Part shown: positions 1 through 12,990 of the stretch, piece by piece
Layout of the letters: every line of letters begins with the position of its first letter
How positions within the stretch are numbered: position 1 is the first letter of the stretch
Assembly (NCBI GenBank): GCA_932294295.1
Contig: OW028579.1
Span: 34,173,250 to 34,237,249 of the forward strand
Origin: Alitta virens
Taxonomy: Eukaryota; Annelida; Polychaeta; Phyllodocida; Nereididae
Direction: 5' to 3'
Length of the DNA stretch: 64,000 bases
Translations under genes and position numbers: made by a program
Notes under the pieces: model-generated
The model's input: only the letters and a program-made list of their open reading frames with translations
The model's database searches: none
Told to the model about the DNA's origin: nothing

Positions 1-90
1 GTAGTTTTCCATGTCTGCATAGAAAATATAACATTAGTTTTCCAGCTTTTGTCTGATTCCAGAGTGCAAGTCTCTATCTCAACACAGCAC

Positions 91-210
91 AGAGAAAGCT
101 GCTTCAGAGGACGTCATGTGAATGCAGGACTCCCATTGGTTAAAGCATGCAGACCTTCAGCCAATGAGAGTCCTGCATTCACATGACGTCCTCTAGAGCA
201 GCTTTCTCTC
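91..210. repeat. Imperfect ~54-bp inverted repeat (foldback/MITE-like)
   Basis: The left arm begins AGAGAAAGCTGCTTCAGAGG and continues through GACGTCATGTGAATGCAGGA. The right arm, ending at 210, is its reverse complement with a few mismatches. About 10 bases separate the arms. No coding sequence is seen in 1-2250 apart from this; the rest of that stretch is AT-rich unique DNA with a tRNA A-box-like fragment near 935-950 (TAGCTCAGTGATAGCAC) that has no B box. Confidence 0.75.
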
Positions 211-2254
211 AGTCTTTGCTCGACCTTTAGTTTCCAAGTCTATGAAATTGACTGTTAATCATGTCAAACCCTTTGCTGAACTATAGAGTCTCTAACATTA
301 GTTCATCCAAGGTGACTGGTCAAACAGCATGCAGCTATATTAAGTGAAATTGTATAATTTGCACCTAGAGTGGTCTCAATACCATGGTTCAATTGTACAT
401 TTTCTTATTGACATAGCAACTGCTATATTGTCTCTTAATTCAACCCAGGACCCTTGGAAAGGTTTCAAATCAATATACATATCTTGTCAGACCACTGAAC
501 ACCACACTTTAAAATTCATGGCATGGACGCCCACTTGATGGAAGCATTGAATCATTAAGGCATTTATACATTATTTAGTTGTGATGACAGGAACACAGAC
601 AAAAGATTTAAAGATTATAAAAAAAAAGACTACTAAATATTTAATGTTATGATTAATAGGCTGACAATGTTTACAATGAAACACAACATGTGCGCATCCT
701 TTCACATCATAGTATCTGACATGTAAATGAATCTTTTCTGTCTCCTCTAAATAAAGTCAATAATGTTATTCTACTTAACTGTAATCGACACAATACAAGG
801 ACTCTTAAGTGCATGCAATGCTCACATTAACATGGGAAATTTTTATCTATGTTTCTCAATGCACTTTTTGTCCAATATGCTATCATTTTTATGACTTTAC
901 TCTACATGTACTGATGATATATTAACTGAGGGTGGGGGCCTAGCTCAGTGATAGCACCACCACCATGATATATTAACAATTCATGCATGGCTTGCAACAA
1001 CATAACTATCCGTGGCTTTAGTTTTATTAGATCTACATGCATAATTGGAGTTGTTCTATTAACAATGAAAGATATACCTTATAAAGTATATAATGCATAA
1101 TTCATTAATGCTCATAAAGGCATAACCATCATAAATAATTATGATCACCCTAAATAGTATTATTATGATTATATATATCTATATTATATTATAGTTTGTA
1201 CCACTCACCAGTGAAATTTAGCTAGCATTATGTACGCCATTGTACAAATCCTCATATACAACAGTTGGCCAGCCACACCACACTGCGATTGGTAGGCAGC
1301 CAGAAAGTGGGAGTGGCCTGACGCAGCGTCCTCAGCGCCTTGCTGGAAATTGTGAATTCTGCTAGTGTAGGCATATTTAGAGATCTGACTTACCAGTACG
1401 TTGTATTTAATAACTTCGTCATTTCCTACTTGATTTTCATTAATTTATTAGACAAATTGTGGATGCCACATTTTGAGTGATTCGTAATCAATGAAAAATG
1501 GAAAAGAACTAATTGATAAAAATATTGGGGTTCAGTGATACAAAACAATTACACAATGGTTACATTGTGAGACATGAGATATGTGCACCCTGAAATTTTA
1601 TGTACGACTCGGCCATTCGACCTCGTTGTACATTGATATTAGGTGTACATATATTCATGTCTTACATGTAACCATTGTATAATTGTATGGTAGATGTGTA
1701 TTTATTAGTATATTTGAATTTATTGTACTGGGGTAAATGAGATTGGCTATATGGTGTTGATCACAACCAGGTTGCACAATGATTCTGTTTGGGGGCAGCA
1801 AAGGCTGGTAGAGGATTGATCCAGGTATGATTCCAGTAGGTGGCTTGATAGGAAGTAGTTCTCTGAAGCCTCTGGTGGCAAATTTGGGGCCAGAGCACTG
1901 CTGTCAGGAGAGCTGAATGGTGATGGTGTGGTTCTGTATAAGAAAATCTTCAATCATCTAGTTTATTTATGAGCATAACAGTATAATACAGTGTACTCTT
2001 AGCACTACTCAGGATGATAATGGGAGAAGTTCACTGTAGCTGCAGTATTTGGTGCGACCTGTGCATTTGGTTGTGATGGTTGGGTTGGAAAAAGTTTGGT
2101 TGCAAGAATTGGTTTGGCTGTATGATGGAAGATTGATACGATTGTCAGTACCACTGCCTTTTTGTCCTTTGTTTCGCTTGTCACACTGATGGTATAAATA
2201 GACTTATGTTGCAAACTATAACTGAGTAGCAGTTTCTCCGGTTACATAAACATA

Positions 2255-2480
2255 AGCATTGGTCTGTTAGTACAGTGGTCATGCAGCTCCTCTGAAGGTC
2301 CTGGGTTTAATCCCTAGCCCTGTGCACTCTTAATGAGCTGCATACATCTCCAATGATCTCAGCACTGGATGTCGTGCATGCATGAGATGTCAAAAGAGTG
2401 CCTTAAACTAGGTATGTTGAGGCAAGTAACTTTGGTCACCCCTTTAGGTCATGTTGAATACATCTCATATTTGATTGGGA
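2255..2480 (+). mobile_element. tRNA-derived SINE copy (SINE-1 family)
   Basis: A tRNA-like head has an A-box-like segment (TTAGTACAGTGGTCATGCAG) and a B-box-like GGGTTTAATCCC about 35 bases downstream. The body carries TTGAGGCAAGTAA, a degraded form of the motif seen in the copies at 13.4, 41.0 and 41.4 kb. The copy is diverged. Confidence 0.6.
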
Positions 2481-2963
2481 GTAGGCCAATGTGTACATGC
2501 ATAAAATAAAAGTCATTATGATGAAATAAATAGGCTCATGTTTAAAAAAAAAAATCAATAAAAAATCTATATAATTTCATTAAAATAAGGACAGAAACGC
2601 AATGCATGATTACGAGGATTTTTTTTCTTCTTCAATATTTTATCCAAGCCAGGAGTACTAAAGGCACCTGCCACCAGGATCACCCATACCAGAAATAGTC
2701 TAAACAGTGTACCATGGCAAGAAAAGTAGAGCCGTCCAGTTATAGAGAAAACAGTGTGACCCTTTGCTAGAGAAAATTAACTCATGAAAAGCCCTTTTAA
2801 GCCAAGCATATGCGTGCACACTTTAGTTACATGCAAATTTTCAATTTTTTATATTTACACTCACAGCAATACAAATTATTACATTTACTTAAAAAAAAAA
2901 ACATTAACAAAAGTACATGTTAATAAAAAATTACAATAAGATCAATTACTTGGAGTGATAATA

Positions 2964-3700
2964 CTAATCGGTTGTTCTAACCAATTTGTTATGGATTTGT
3001 GACAAACGAGACATTGCCAATGCTGGGCCACATTTCATGAGTCTGCAATGCATACACTGTATAGTTGGGCACATCATGATATAATAACTTATTTTTAATT
3101 TTATTTTAAAATGAAGATATACTATTGTATCTGAACAAAACATCACGAACCTTATATGAATTCCAAATTTTAGGTCCAATAAGATACATGTACTTCTTCG
3201 TGATTTTGACAATCTCATTAATGGTAATTGATAAAGTCTACTGGACCGAGTATGATAATTGTGCACTTCTGTATTTAAAATATACATATCATCAAAGCTT
3301 ACTGGTAGCAGTTTATACTTTATGCATAATAATAAAAAACATGATCGATAAGCACTTTAAATTTAAATTTGGAGCTGTGTGAGCTCTAAAATTCTACATA
3401 CTTATTGTATGAATTATGCGTTTCTTAAACTTTGAAAGTGAATCTACAACATGTATGAATATAATAAAATTAGTTTTGTCTATATTTAGGGAAAGCTTAC
3501 TGGCCTTAAGCCATTCATGCACTTTATTTAATTCTTGATTTACAGTATCAATCATTTCATTATTTTTTTTCTCTCTAAAAACAAGTTTGAATCATCAGCA
3601 AATAAAATCGCAAGAATTTTGGGTGAAATATTACACACGTCATTTAATAGGAGTGGACAAAGGATGGATCCCTTGGGTAATCCAAGTAATTGAGTTAAAG
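2964..3700 (-). pseudogene. Degenerate non-LTR retrotransposon (reverse transcriptase) fragment
   Basis: Reading the minus strand from about 3700, a broken frame gives GLPKGSILCPLL and then ILFADDSNLFLE, which match the RT template-grip (PQGSxLGPLLF) and catalytic (FADDT) motifs. After stops and frameshifts, VHNYHTRSSRLYQLPL follows near 3265, matching the conserved tail (HxYxTR) of CR1/L2/Crack-like LINEs. The order and orientation fit one decayed element. It is dead and 5' truncated. The family assignment is by motif only. Confidence 0.7.
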
Positions 3701-3814
3701 TCATTAAGAAACAAATTGCTGTTATTTAAGTTTTTATCCAATTATGAGCTTTTCAATATAATGAGAGTCCCCCCTACCTCCTAGGGTTCAGGGCACCACA
3801 AAACTAAAATGGCC

Positions 3815-3841
3815 AATAGATAGATAGATAGATAGATAGAT

Positions 3842-3881
<40 letters not shown>

Positions 3882-3898
3882 GGATAGATAGATGGACA
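3815..3898. repeat. (GATA)n microsatellite
   Basis: About twenty GATA units with rare interruptions (GAAA, GATG). It lies in the intergenic DNA before RIOK3. Confidence 0.95.
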
Positions 3899-4423
3899 GG
3901 GCCTCTGGATCTTCAAAAAATTGCATTTAGAATTACAAAGTAAATCTATGCGAAAGATATGAATTGAAATTTCCATATTGATTGATTTTTATGGACACCG
4001 CTATTATTCACTAGGGGGCCCGGCCCAACAGTGCGAAGCGCCATCTGTCGATTTTTCATTGAAAGCTGCAGATTGCACCACAAACAGAAAGACAGCAGGC
4101 AAGTTTACTCTTGTGAAATCGCCATTGTGTGATATTTAAGCTCTAAACGTGTCTGACTGTCTACATAAACAAACTTTACAGCTGCCAGTAGGGCAGACAC
4201 TGCTTTAGAAGGTCTCAGAGATTTTGTAGATTGGTGGTAAGTTAGGATATTATATGTTTTACCAACTTCACAGCTGGATGATAACAATGTGGTAGATCTA
4301 GTACAATGTATACTTTGATATCAAGTGTACAAATGTTCAAAAATATGTTAAAATTGTTCACAAATATATGTGTCATTTTTGTTGGTATAGTCTATGGGGT
4401 GACATTACATGTATTTGCAGACA

Positions 4424-4516
4424 AGCCAAGTCTCACTCATTCAGAGTGAGACTCACTCATTTGGTTGCTGTCTAGCTCACTTCTCTAGACTCGAGTATTT
4501 TCTTCATAATTTAATT
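4424..4516 (-). repeat. Dispersed repeat copy, paired with 30540-30650
   Basis: The minus strand reads TTATGAAGAAAATACT, then ACAGCAACCAAATGAGTGAG, then GAGTGAGACTTGGC. The same ordered blocks lie on the plus strand at 30540-30650. There are no coding features. The rest of 3900-4805 is non-coding, with a possible 5'UTR donor (GGTG|GTAAGT) at 4237 and an acceptor ending at 4780 just before the RIOK3 start. Confidence 0.65.
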
Positions 4517-4805
4517 TGTCTCACTCTAAAAGAACCAGAACAAATCTTTAACATTTTAATGTAAACTGGTTGGAAAGGGCCAAATGTCATTCATTCACCA
4601 CTCCAGAGCTTGGCATCTCTGTATTTGGTATTTGTTTTATGACATAAGCTCAATTAATTGTTGTTGTACATGACTGACATTGCATTTTGTCAGTTATATA
4701 TTTTGGAATGATGTGACTTTTTAATATTTTTCATACTTTGTTACTGTGATGATTCTCAAATAAAATACTTCATATTTTAGGAGAAAAAAAAGAGCGATTG
4801 CAAAA

Positions 4806-7800
4806 ATGGCCAGTGATAATAGTCCCGCTCCTGTCATTCCGCAATCCAAGCCTGCAGCTTCACCTTGGAGTAAGGTCACATCTCCAGCACCATGCTCATT
4901 ACAAGATGTAATGGGAGAAGAATTAAGTGAAGAACTTGCAAAGAAATTACAAGTTGAAGAGGAAAATAAATTTGTTCAGTCAGCTGGAGCTACGTAAGTT
5001 AATTTGGTCTCATCTACTGGATCTGGTTCATTGTAAAAAATGGCATTTTGTTTGATTAAGGCTTGGCATTTGTTAATTCAGAGGAGCTCTCTCATCATCA
5101 TTTTCTTCGCTGATACAGGCTTAAAATAATGGATCTGCCATATAAATAGTTCCTTTTAATATTTAAAATCATGCTTTATTATTGATTTGTTTACAATTTG
5201 ATTGCATGCATGTATACAGTATTTTTCTAGCAGAGGGGGGCGGGGGGGGGGGGGATGTAACCCCTTGGAGCCTTCAAATAATAACACATTATAAAACATT
5301 AAAATATGAAGAAAATATACATTTAGGGTAATTTTCATTTCCAGAGCTGAAGAGGACCTCACATCATTGATGCTGACTGATACCAAAGGTGACATTGCTG
5401 ATGATTATGTAATTGCTCAGATGCTTCAGAATCAGTTCAATCAAGAATTTGATGACCAGCTTCGGCGGGAAGAGAATAAAATCAATGGCACAAGCAAAGG
5501 TATATTTTAGAATTTTACTGTAGCAAAACTGTGAGACTTTGAATTGTTTGACAGGGAATTTTAACCAATTAAACAACTTCCTGATAGATTGTAGACGACA
5601 TGATACGCTTTTAAAGAAATTTCCTGAGTCAGGGTATTTTTATGAATCAACCATATTTTAGGCTGTTTTCTTTATTTTAATTTCAAAAATACATAAAATT
5701 CATGCTTAAACTTGTGTATACTCAAATTGCTGTCTTTTCTTCAGCTAATGCATTCTGTACTTAAACAATACACTGCCTTTAGTTATAAACACTGATAAAG
5801 ATATTGGAAATTTAATGAATTACATATTGTAACTGCAAATTGCAAAGTAAAACTACTTAAATTGTTTTGAAAAGAAAACAATTGATATGTTTGCATTTGA
5901 GAAAAATTCCCATACTCAATGCCTTTCTTGTAACTTAAATAGGTTGGTGATGTCAAAGTTTTATTTTCTTACAGTGAGGTTGAGCTTTGATAATTATCGG
6001 CAAAGTCACGAGAACGATGAGAAAAGAGAAAGCGCAGAGGAAGAAGAGGAGGAAGAAGGTATGTAAAAAGATTTTGTTAAAAAAATTTTTTTTATAGTCT
6101 CACCCCTTTTTACGTACAAAATTCAAAAATGCCACCGTGAATATCAGTTAAGAATTATGAGAGACTTCTGTTGTTACCAGGAAGTTCTGCGCTGTTGCAA
6201 AAGCCAAACTCAAACATGAAATGGTCCAAATGAATGTGCTGTCAGTTGGGGCTGTTCCATTTAAATCTGTTGTGGTGGAGTGGACCTGAAGATTTTCAGA
6301 CACCCCCGATTTTTGTTTTTTGAACACCCCCTCCACTCTTTTTTTCTAAATTAAGCTATTAAGAAAAAAACTGGTCAACTACTCCCCGCCTCCTCATCCC
6401 CACTTTCTCTCTATTTGAGAACCCCCTCTCCCCTCCCCCGCTTTTTCAAAAACCTTCCTGTCCGCTCCCACCCCACACTTTTATATGGAACAGCCCTTAT
6501 TCGGTTGTTCACTTTAATGCCCAGAAAAATGAAAATATTGCCAAATATCATGAAAATTTTCATTCACTGATCCATTCAAATTCGAGGAAGCCTGATTGAC
6601 TTGATTGTTTTGCATGTTTAGCATTAAAAAAAATCATGTTTCATAAAGAATTATATCATAATAGTGTTATATTATTTCAGATTCAATTCCAAAGTTCAAG
6701 AAAGGTTATATTGGAAAGGGAAAAAACATAGTCACAAAGCATGATGAGAAATTTACTTATCAGAAGAATTCCAATAAAGTTATGGACGTAAGGATTGTTA
6801 CATCTTCTGAAAATTGGTTGAATTCTAATGAATTTATCTAAAAAGAAGCATAATCACAGGAATAGTATTTAGATTTTTTATTATTTATCATTTCTTCAGT
6901 TCCCACCAGAATTCGACACTGGAGATGTTCGAGGCAAAGAATATCGTCTTCCTAATAAAGTCTACAACCAATTAAAGAGTCATTCAAATATAGACAACAA
7001 ACGCAAATACAGGCTTCATGAGAAAAAGGAACATTCAACTGCAGTAAGTAGATCTTCGTCTCAAGTTTAATCAACAGCAGACTGATGATATCAAAATGAC
7101 ATGGATGCTGATGACACACAATGCCACATATATATAATTGGTTTTCAAATCATGGAGTTAATTCATATCAGGGATGAGTTGTGTGAAGACTTTAGTCTGA
7201 GTAAAAAAGATATCTGTGATATAATAGAACATTTAGCCACAAATTGATTATCTGGGGTTTTTGCTACCCTCTTTTTTTTGGTGCGAATCATTGTTTTTAA
7301 ATTTTTTGTTTTTGTTATTAATCTTGAATTTATACTGTACATTTTATACAAATAAAGCTTATAATAATATCTAGATTTAATGCAGAGGTTCTAAGATCTA
7401 AGGGCTGTTCTATTGAAAAAAGGGGGGGGGGGTGTCAGAAAAATTTCAGTATACCCCCCCCCCCCCCCCCACCCCTGATATGTTTGTTTTGACAGACCCC
7501 CCACCCCTGCTTTTTCCTACATTAAGATATTAAGAAAATACTGGACAACCACTCTTTTCCTCCCCCGGCCTGCTTTCTCAGAAAAATTCAGTTTTTTTTT
7601 TTACAAGGAACAGCCTTTATGATGCAACTGTATTTTTATGATTTGCATTGAATAAATGAAACTTGGGAGATTTCTTTTTTCTTCATCAGAGTATTTAGAT
7701 TAAAAATTCTAATTTCAGGAAATGGCTGTGGATGAACGCACTCGACTTATTTTGTACAAGTTGATGAATAATCAGATTTTGGAACGGATTAATGGGGTGA

Positions 7801-8846
7801 TCAGCACAGGGAAGGAGTCTGTCATTATGCATGCAGATGGAGGAGTGTAAATGTCATTTGAATAAAATAAAGCTATGGTGTAATTTGTTTAATCTTTAGG
7901 CAATTGTTTTCCAAAAAAATTGACAAAAAACAATATTGTGAATCAACAGAATAAGCAAAATGAAACTGCTTTTGCATTCAATATCACATGAATATTTACA
8001 GGGTGTTGTTACATGGCATCTTAGCAACTAGATAAAGTATTACATTAAACACCAATATACAATATGATTGCATAATGCGTATGTATGACAACAGTATAAA
8101 GTGTGCCAATGGCTCTTGCTCAGGTAGTACATGTGATTTTGATGACTGCTGAAATATATTCTTTTGTGTGATTGCAGTATGGACACAGGGTTTATTCCAA
8201 AAGAATGTGCCATCAAAGTATTCAAGACTACACTCACTGACTTCAAAAATAGAACTATGTACATTCATGGAGATGTACGTTTGCACAAAGATGAATACAA
8301 AAAGAAAAATCCACGAAAAATTATTAAAATCTGGGCTGAGAAGGAGGAGTTTAACCTGAAAAGGTAGAATAATTAATTTTAATAACTACTATTAAAAGTA
8401 TTGACTAAAAATTATAGGAGGTGTATTAAATATAGCATTTTGTGAATATATTTAAAATGATGCTGGAAAAACTTCCTTAAAGTTAAGATATGAAAAGATG
8501 ATTAGGTGATATTTACCTAAAACATGTTAAAGCCATTCCGATATCATGAAAGTATCCTATCTGCAGGCCAAAATGGTTATTGATTACCATTTCATTTAGT
8601 GAACCTCCACTGCACTGTTAACTAGTGCTCCTCAAAAGCAACAATATTTTTGTTAAATTTGGTCCCATCTCCATGCAATTTCTCCCCATTTTTCTTCCAT
8701 ATTGATGATGATGATGATATGATGATGATGAATAAAAGTTCTGAAGTTCTTATTGATTACCACTTTTCCTGCTCACAATAATTTTGTTCTTTTGATGCCA
8801 TGACATATATGTCTTTTCTGAAATCTTCCGTCAATAAAAATTATAA

Positions 8847-8917
<71 letters not shown>

Positions 8918-11172
8918 ATAAATTGTTATCATCGTGTTGAAATAAAAAAAAATTAATTTGCTTTTTTTCAGACTTAAAAAATGTGGAATTCCCTGTCCAA
9001 CGATGGTTATCCTGAAGAAGCATTGTCTCGTTATGTCTTTTATTGGCAGCGATCGAAAAGCTGCTCCTAAGTTAAAAGATGCACACCTTGGTCCTGCCGA
9101 TATAATGGACGCTTATGAACAGTGTCTTGAGGTGAATTTCACTGTATCATACTTTGTATTGCCTCAATGGAGTTCACAACATGTTACACTTCGTACCATG
9201 GGTGGGGTCTTTCACATGCCCCAGCATATGCTATCTTTATTTGTATTATATATTTTTATTTTTTTGCAAAAGCTTAAATTTTGAAAAATCTTTTATCTCA
9301 TAATATATCAAAGGTATAGAAAATTTAGTTTAAAAATAGTTTCTTGAAATTTGTTCAAGGCTAGTGTGGAGAAGTCATTTTATTTTGTCTTATTTTTCCT
9401 GGAACTAACGGTAAGATAGCCCATCATCTGGTTTGTCAGAGATGCATGCAATTGTCAGAGATGCATGCAATTTGCCAAACTACAAACTAGTGCAAAACTA
9501 TTTCCACCTCCCCCTAACCCAACATATACAGGTTATTTGTAAATTTACATACGTATCAGAAGATGTTAATTAAATTGAAAATATCTTCATAGACCCGCAT
9601 ATTCATAATTCAGCCATCCTATATTGCTCATCATCATATATCATCATAAAATTTGTTCTCTCTTCTTCTCTATCTCTTATTTTGTAAGCCTTGAGAATTA
9701 GTTTATTATTATTATGGTTTTTACTATGTACTGAATAAATTATAAATCCATAGCAATATAACTGATACACAGAACCACAAGGGGGCGTGATGATAGCTTT
9801 GTTACCACAACTTAGTCACTGCCTCCTTGGCCATATAGTATATAATACTTTATATATAGTTGTACCAGACAGATTTATTTATGTAAATGTATGGTCAAAA
9901 TAAAATATTCTTGAGTCTTTGACATATTATATAACAAATATCAATCTTTTTGCAGAATATGATGAAGATGTACAACTCTGCTGGGCTCGTCCATGGTGAT
10001 CTGAGTGAATACAATCTGCTATGGCATAACGGGACATTATACTTCATTGACGTCAGTCAGAGTGTTGACCGATTCCATCCACATGCTATGCATTTCTTGT
10101 TGAGAGACTGCAGAAATGTTTGTGAGGTGAGATACTTGTATTTTCATACTTGCAGTAGGACAAGTTAAACAAACTATTTGGTGTAACAAGAAATGTTCAG
10201 AATATATTTTTTTATGATCTGTAAATGCATTCAAAACAAACTACAACTGTATTAGCAATGTCACTCATCACAAATTTACCACAGTTACACGTTTTAAGAA
10301 TGCTGTGCTTGGGATATAACTTTGTCTGGCATCTATTTAAGTATTAAGGGCTGTGCCATTTTAAAAAAAGGGAGGAGAGGGGTGGACAGGAAGGTTTTTT
10401 GGAAGAAAGGTTTTTGTCTGTCAAAAAACAAACAGCGGGTGAGGAGGGGGTGTGAAATACTTACTGTCCACCCCCCCCCCCCCCCTCTTCTTATTTAAAT
10501 GGAAGGAACAGCCTTAAGGTTATATGAAATATATCTAGCACACTTAATATAGAAGAGTCCATGTTTGTCTTTTTTAATTGCAGTTTTTCTCCAAAGCCGG
10601 AGTTCCTGAGGTGCCTTCACATTTCGAACTCTTCAACAAAATTACAGGTCGCAATTTTGAAGGAACTGGAAAGGAGTTTTTGTCTCAGGTATGTCAAAAA
10701 TATATAGTTTGACCAGTATTTTCTATATCTTAATGTTCAGGTTTAACCCCCTCCCCCCTGTTTTTCAAATGGAACAGCCCTGCTTATTTGCGGAAATTTT
10801 GACCATTTTAAACAATGTTAAAAGCAGTTACAACTTTTCAATCAGAGTGACTATATTACTGAAGTGGGTGCAAATATTTTCCTAGTTTGTGTAAATTGAA
10901 ATATCTATTCAAAGTGACCATGTAAGTTTACGATTAAATCCTCTCTTTGCTTTAAATTTCAGATTGACGATTATGAGAAGAACGAGGAACGATTGCGGCT
11001 TGATAAAGGAAAAGATTACAACTTCGACTTTTTCTTTGAACAAGCTCAGAAGGAACATAAAAGTCAACAAGAAAATTCAGCAGCAAATGATGAAGAATCA
11101 GAGTCTGAGGAAAGTGATGATGATGATGACGATGATGAGGAAGATGTTGATCAATTAATTGATAAAATTTGA
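4806..11172 (+). CDS. RIOK3: RIO kinase 3 (atypical serine/threonine kinase), 11 coding exons
   Basis: Exons: 4806-4993, 5345-5499, 5975-6058, 6681-6787, 6900-7043, 7719-7846, 8178-8363, 8972-9131, 9956-10126, 10584-10688, 10963-11172. All introns are GT-AG, phases agree, and the total is 545 aa (human RIOK3 is about 519). The N-terminal region has the RIOK3-specific [20 protein letters not shown] and [16 protein letters not shown] blocks, followed by an acidic stretch (about 130-143) and [13 protein letters not shown]. The RIO domain starts near residue 227: ATP loop ISTGKESV (254-261), ATP lysine K282 in [25 protein letters not shown], catalytic D399 in VHGDLSEYN, metal-binding D416 in FIDVSQSVD. 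The C-terminus is very acidic ([14 protein letters not shown]). RIOK3 is a cytosolic kinase linked to pre-40S maturation and innate signalling in vertebrates; the role here is by homology. The ATG at 4806 precedes the conserved N-terminus; a 5'UTR intron is likely (acceptor at 4779-4780). Confidence 0.96.
6247..6499. mobile_element. G-rich MITE, copy in RIOK3 intron 3
   Basis: Bounded by GGGGCTGTTCCATTTAAA on the left and TATATGGAACAGCCC on the right, an inverted terminal repeat. The interior is purine- or pyrimidine-rich with C runs. Similar bounded elements occur at 7400, 10345 and 11227, with an end fragment at 10746. Confidence 0.75.
7400..7618. mobile_element. G-rich MITE, copy in RIOK3 intron 5
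   Basis: The left end is AAGGGCTGTTCTATT and the right end is CAAGGAACAGCCTTT. The interior has a run of about 10 G and a run of about 17 C, so the two arms can pair. Confidence 0.75.
8698..8731. repeat. (GAT)n short tandem repeat
   Basis: ATTGATGATGATGATGATAT and ATGATGATGATG, in RIOK3 intron 7. Confidence 0.85.
8852..8914. repeat. (TA)n microsatellite
   Basis: About 30 perfect TA units in RIOK3 intron 7, about 60 bases before the exon 8 acceptor. It is likely to be polymorphic. Confidence 0.97.
10345..10517. mobile_element. G-rich MITE, copy in RIOK3 intron 9
   Basis: The left end is TTAAGGGCTGTGCCATTT and the right end is AAGGAACAGCCTTAA. The interior has GGGAGGAGAGGGG and a long C run. 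A fragment with only the right end (CAAATGGAACAGCCC) lies at 10746-10780 in the next intron. Confidence 0.75.
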
Positions 11173-11226
11173 GAATGTGTCTATTTTTTAAAATCTACTC
11201 TTGATTTGGATACATCATGTATTACA

Positions 11227-11515
11227 CGTTCTATTTAAAAAAGGAGGAGGTGGGGGGTGAACAGAAAGCTAGGTTTTTGAAAAAGGGGGTGCTCTTAAAA
11301 GAGGGGGGGGGGCAGGTGCTCCTAAAAGAGAGTGAGGGGGGGTGGTTGACCAGTATTTTCTTAAAATCTTATTTTAAAATGTAGGAATTAATTCAAAAAA
11401 TAGGGGGTGAAGGGTCTGTAAAAAAACAAAAGGCAAGGAGGGGGGGGGGGGGGTGTCTGAAAATATTGCTGTCCACCCCCCCCCCCTTCTTTTTTTTCAT
11501 ATGGAACAGCCTTAA
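11227..11515. mobile_element. G-rich MITE inside the RIOK3 3'UTR
   Basis: It begins CGTTCTATTTAAAAAAGG and ends CATATGGAACAGCCTTAA. Several G8-G13 and C12 runs lie between. It sits between the RIOK3 stop codon (11172) and the AATAAA at 11610, so it is transcribed as part of the mRNA if that site is used. Confidence 0.75.
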
Positions 11516-11609
11516 AATGTATTTTTATTATCTCTGGAAGAAAGGAATGGAATGGAACTGCATGATTGTTAGACTGATTTGTTTGTATCATAACTGTGAG
11601 ATATGTGTA

Positions 11610-11615
11610 AATAAA
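11610..11615 (+). promoter_or_regulatory. Polyadenylation signal AATAAA for RIOK3
   Basis: The first canonical AATAAA after the stop codon, 438 bases downstream, followed by a T-rich stretch (TTGATATTTATTATTAG). The assignment is by position only. Confidence 0.6.
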
Positions 11616-12059
11616 TGTTGATATTTATTATTAGCAAATTGTTAATTTCTTCTTCTTTTTACTATAATTAAAAAAAAATGGTCACTTTGGTTTATGGTAG
11701 GCCGACCACTGGCGTCTGGTGCACAGTTACTTTTTTTATCTGTCAATGCCAAGACAAAAACCCAGTCCTGTGATACTCTTAACTCGAACTCGTATTATGG
11801 AGTTTGCCTCCTCTGATTTCCGATTTTCAGCCTCTGGCTACCCTGAGGCCAACTTTAAAATAAGTCCTAGAAAATGCATTTCAAGGGCATGCATGCTGTG
11901 CCAATTCTGGAAATACACTGAAAAAGTTTTGAATTAACGTGACGGAAGTTATAATGATTTATGTTTTCCACATCGAGCTATTTTCTTTCAAATTATTTTA
12001 ATTTGGTTCAATATCGAGTCAAAACTAATTAGAGGAAAATGTGTAGTTATAATAAATCG

Positions 12060-12203
12060 TTCATGATAAGTTTTCAGAATGTGAGGTCGCCCGATGAGTG
12101 GCGCCGCAGTGTTGTAGCCCTCTACTGGCTACAAATTGCACTACATTTTGTAAATACGACCACGCCTTTGAAATCTCAACTAATTTGATCTTTCTCCACT
12201 CAA
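12060..12203 (+). other. Candidate 5'UTR exon/promoter area of the peptidyl-tRNA hydrolase gene
   Basis: A locally GC-richer stretch (GTGGCGCCGCAGTG, CCACGCC) ends at a good donor, CTCAA|GTAAGT at 12204. The coding exon at 14775 is preceded by an acceptor (TTTTTACAG, ending 14766), so at least one upstream non-coding exon is required. This is the best candidate, but without transcripts it is inference. The rest of 11616-14766 is repeats and unique non-coding DNA. Confidence 0.35.
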
Positions 12204-12924
12204 GTAAGTATTTGTTCACTTGTAGTTTGCATGTGTCCGGTAAATGATATAATTTAGCCAGAACTTAGTGATGTACAGGGTCATTTAGGTGCATGTCCTC
12301 TTGGTAATTTGGACGAAAGTGAAAAAGTTCCCGAATCATCGAATATCGCTCGCTGACGATTCAGGTAATTGAAGATTTTGGCACATGACACTTGACAGTT
12401 CAGCGGGACTATGACATTCTCCATGTGTTGCCTTATGTGTCATGATTAGAATGCACAGCCAATGAATCATACATATATGTGCAACTCAGGAGTTTGAGGC
12501 CAGATTCTTTTTACAAAAAAATAAATATTCAATTCAGTTCAAGTTTATTTCAGACAAACATACGTTACATTTTCATGCATACATGTACAGTCCATATATA
12601 TATAATATATATATACTATTAAACTACTTGAAGTACATATAATAACTTGTGCTGTTATTTACTCTAGTTAATATGATATGACACATTTTGATTTAGTCCA
12701 CAGACTAGATGAGATTGGACGGTATACACAGTATAGATACAAGGAAAACATAAGTACTTATCATATACCAAAAGGAGAAATATAACATAAACTAAGAGGA
12801 CAAATATAACAGAGTTCGCCAATGTGAGGCGAGCGAGCACTGCTTTAGCTCAGCAGAATGACAATTATTGGTCCAATGGATCATCAGTTGATGCACTAAG
12901 AAAACTTTACTAAAATCGCATTCG

Positions 12925-12990
12925 TGCCTTGACCAATTATATATTTTTGTATAATGACTTTTACTAAACTATCAAAGTGGTCAAGGCACG
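12925..12990. repeat. 13-bp perfect inverted repeat
   Basis: CGTGCCTTGACCA and, 40 bases later, TGGTCAAGGCACG. GTTCGCCA occurs near 12815 and again near 13200, so this may be the centre of a larger decayed element. Confidence 0.55.
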
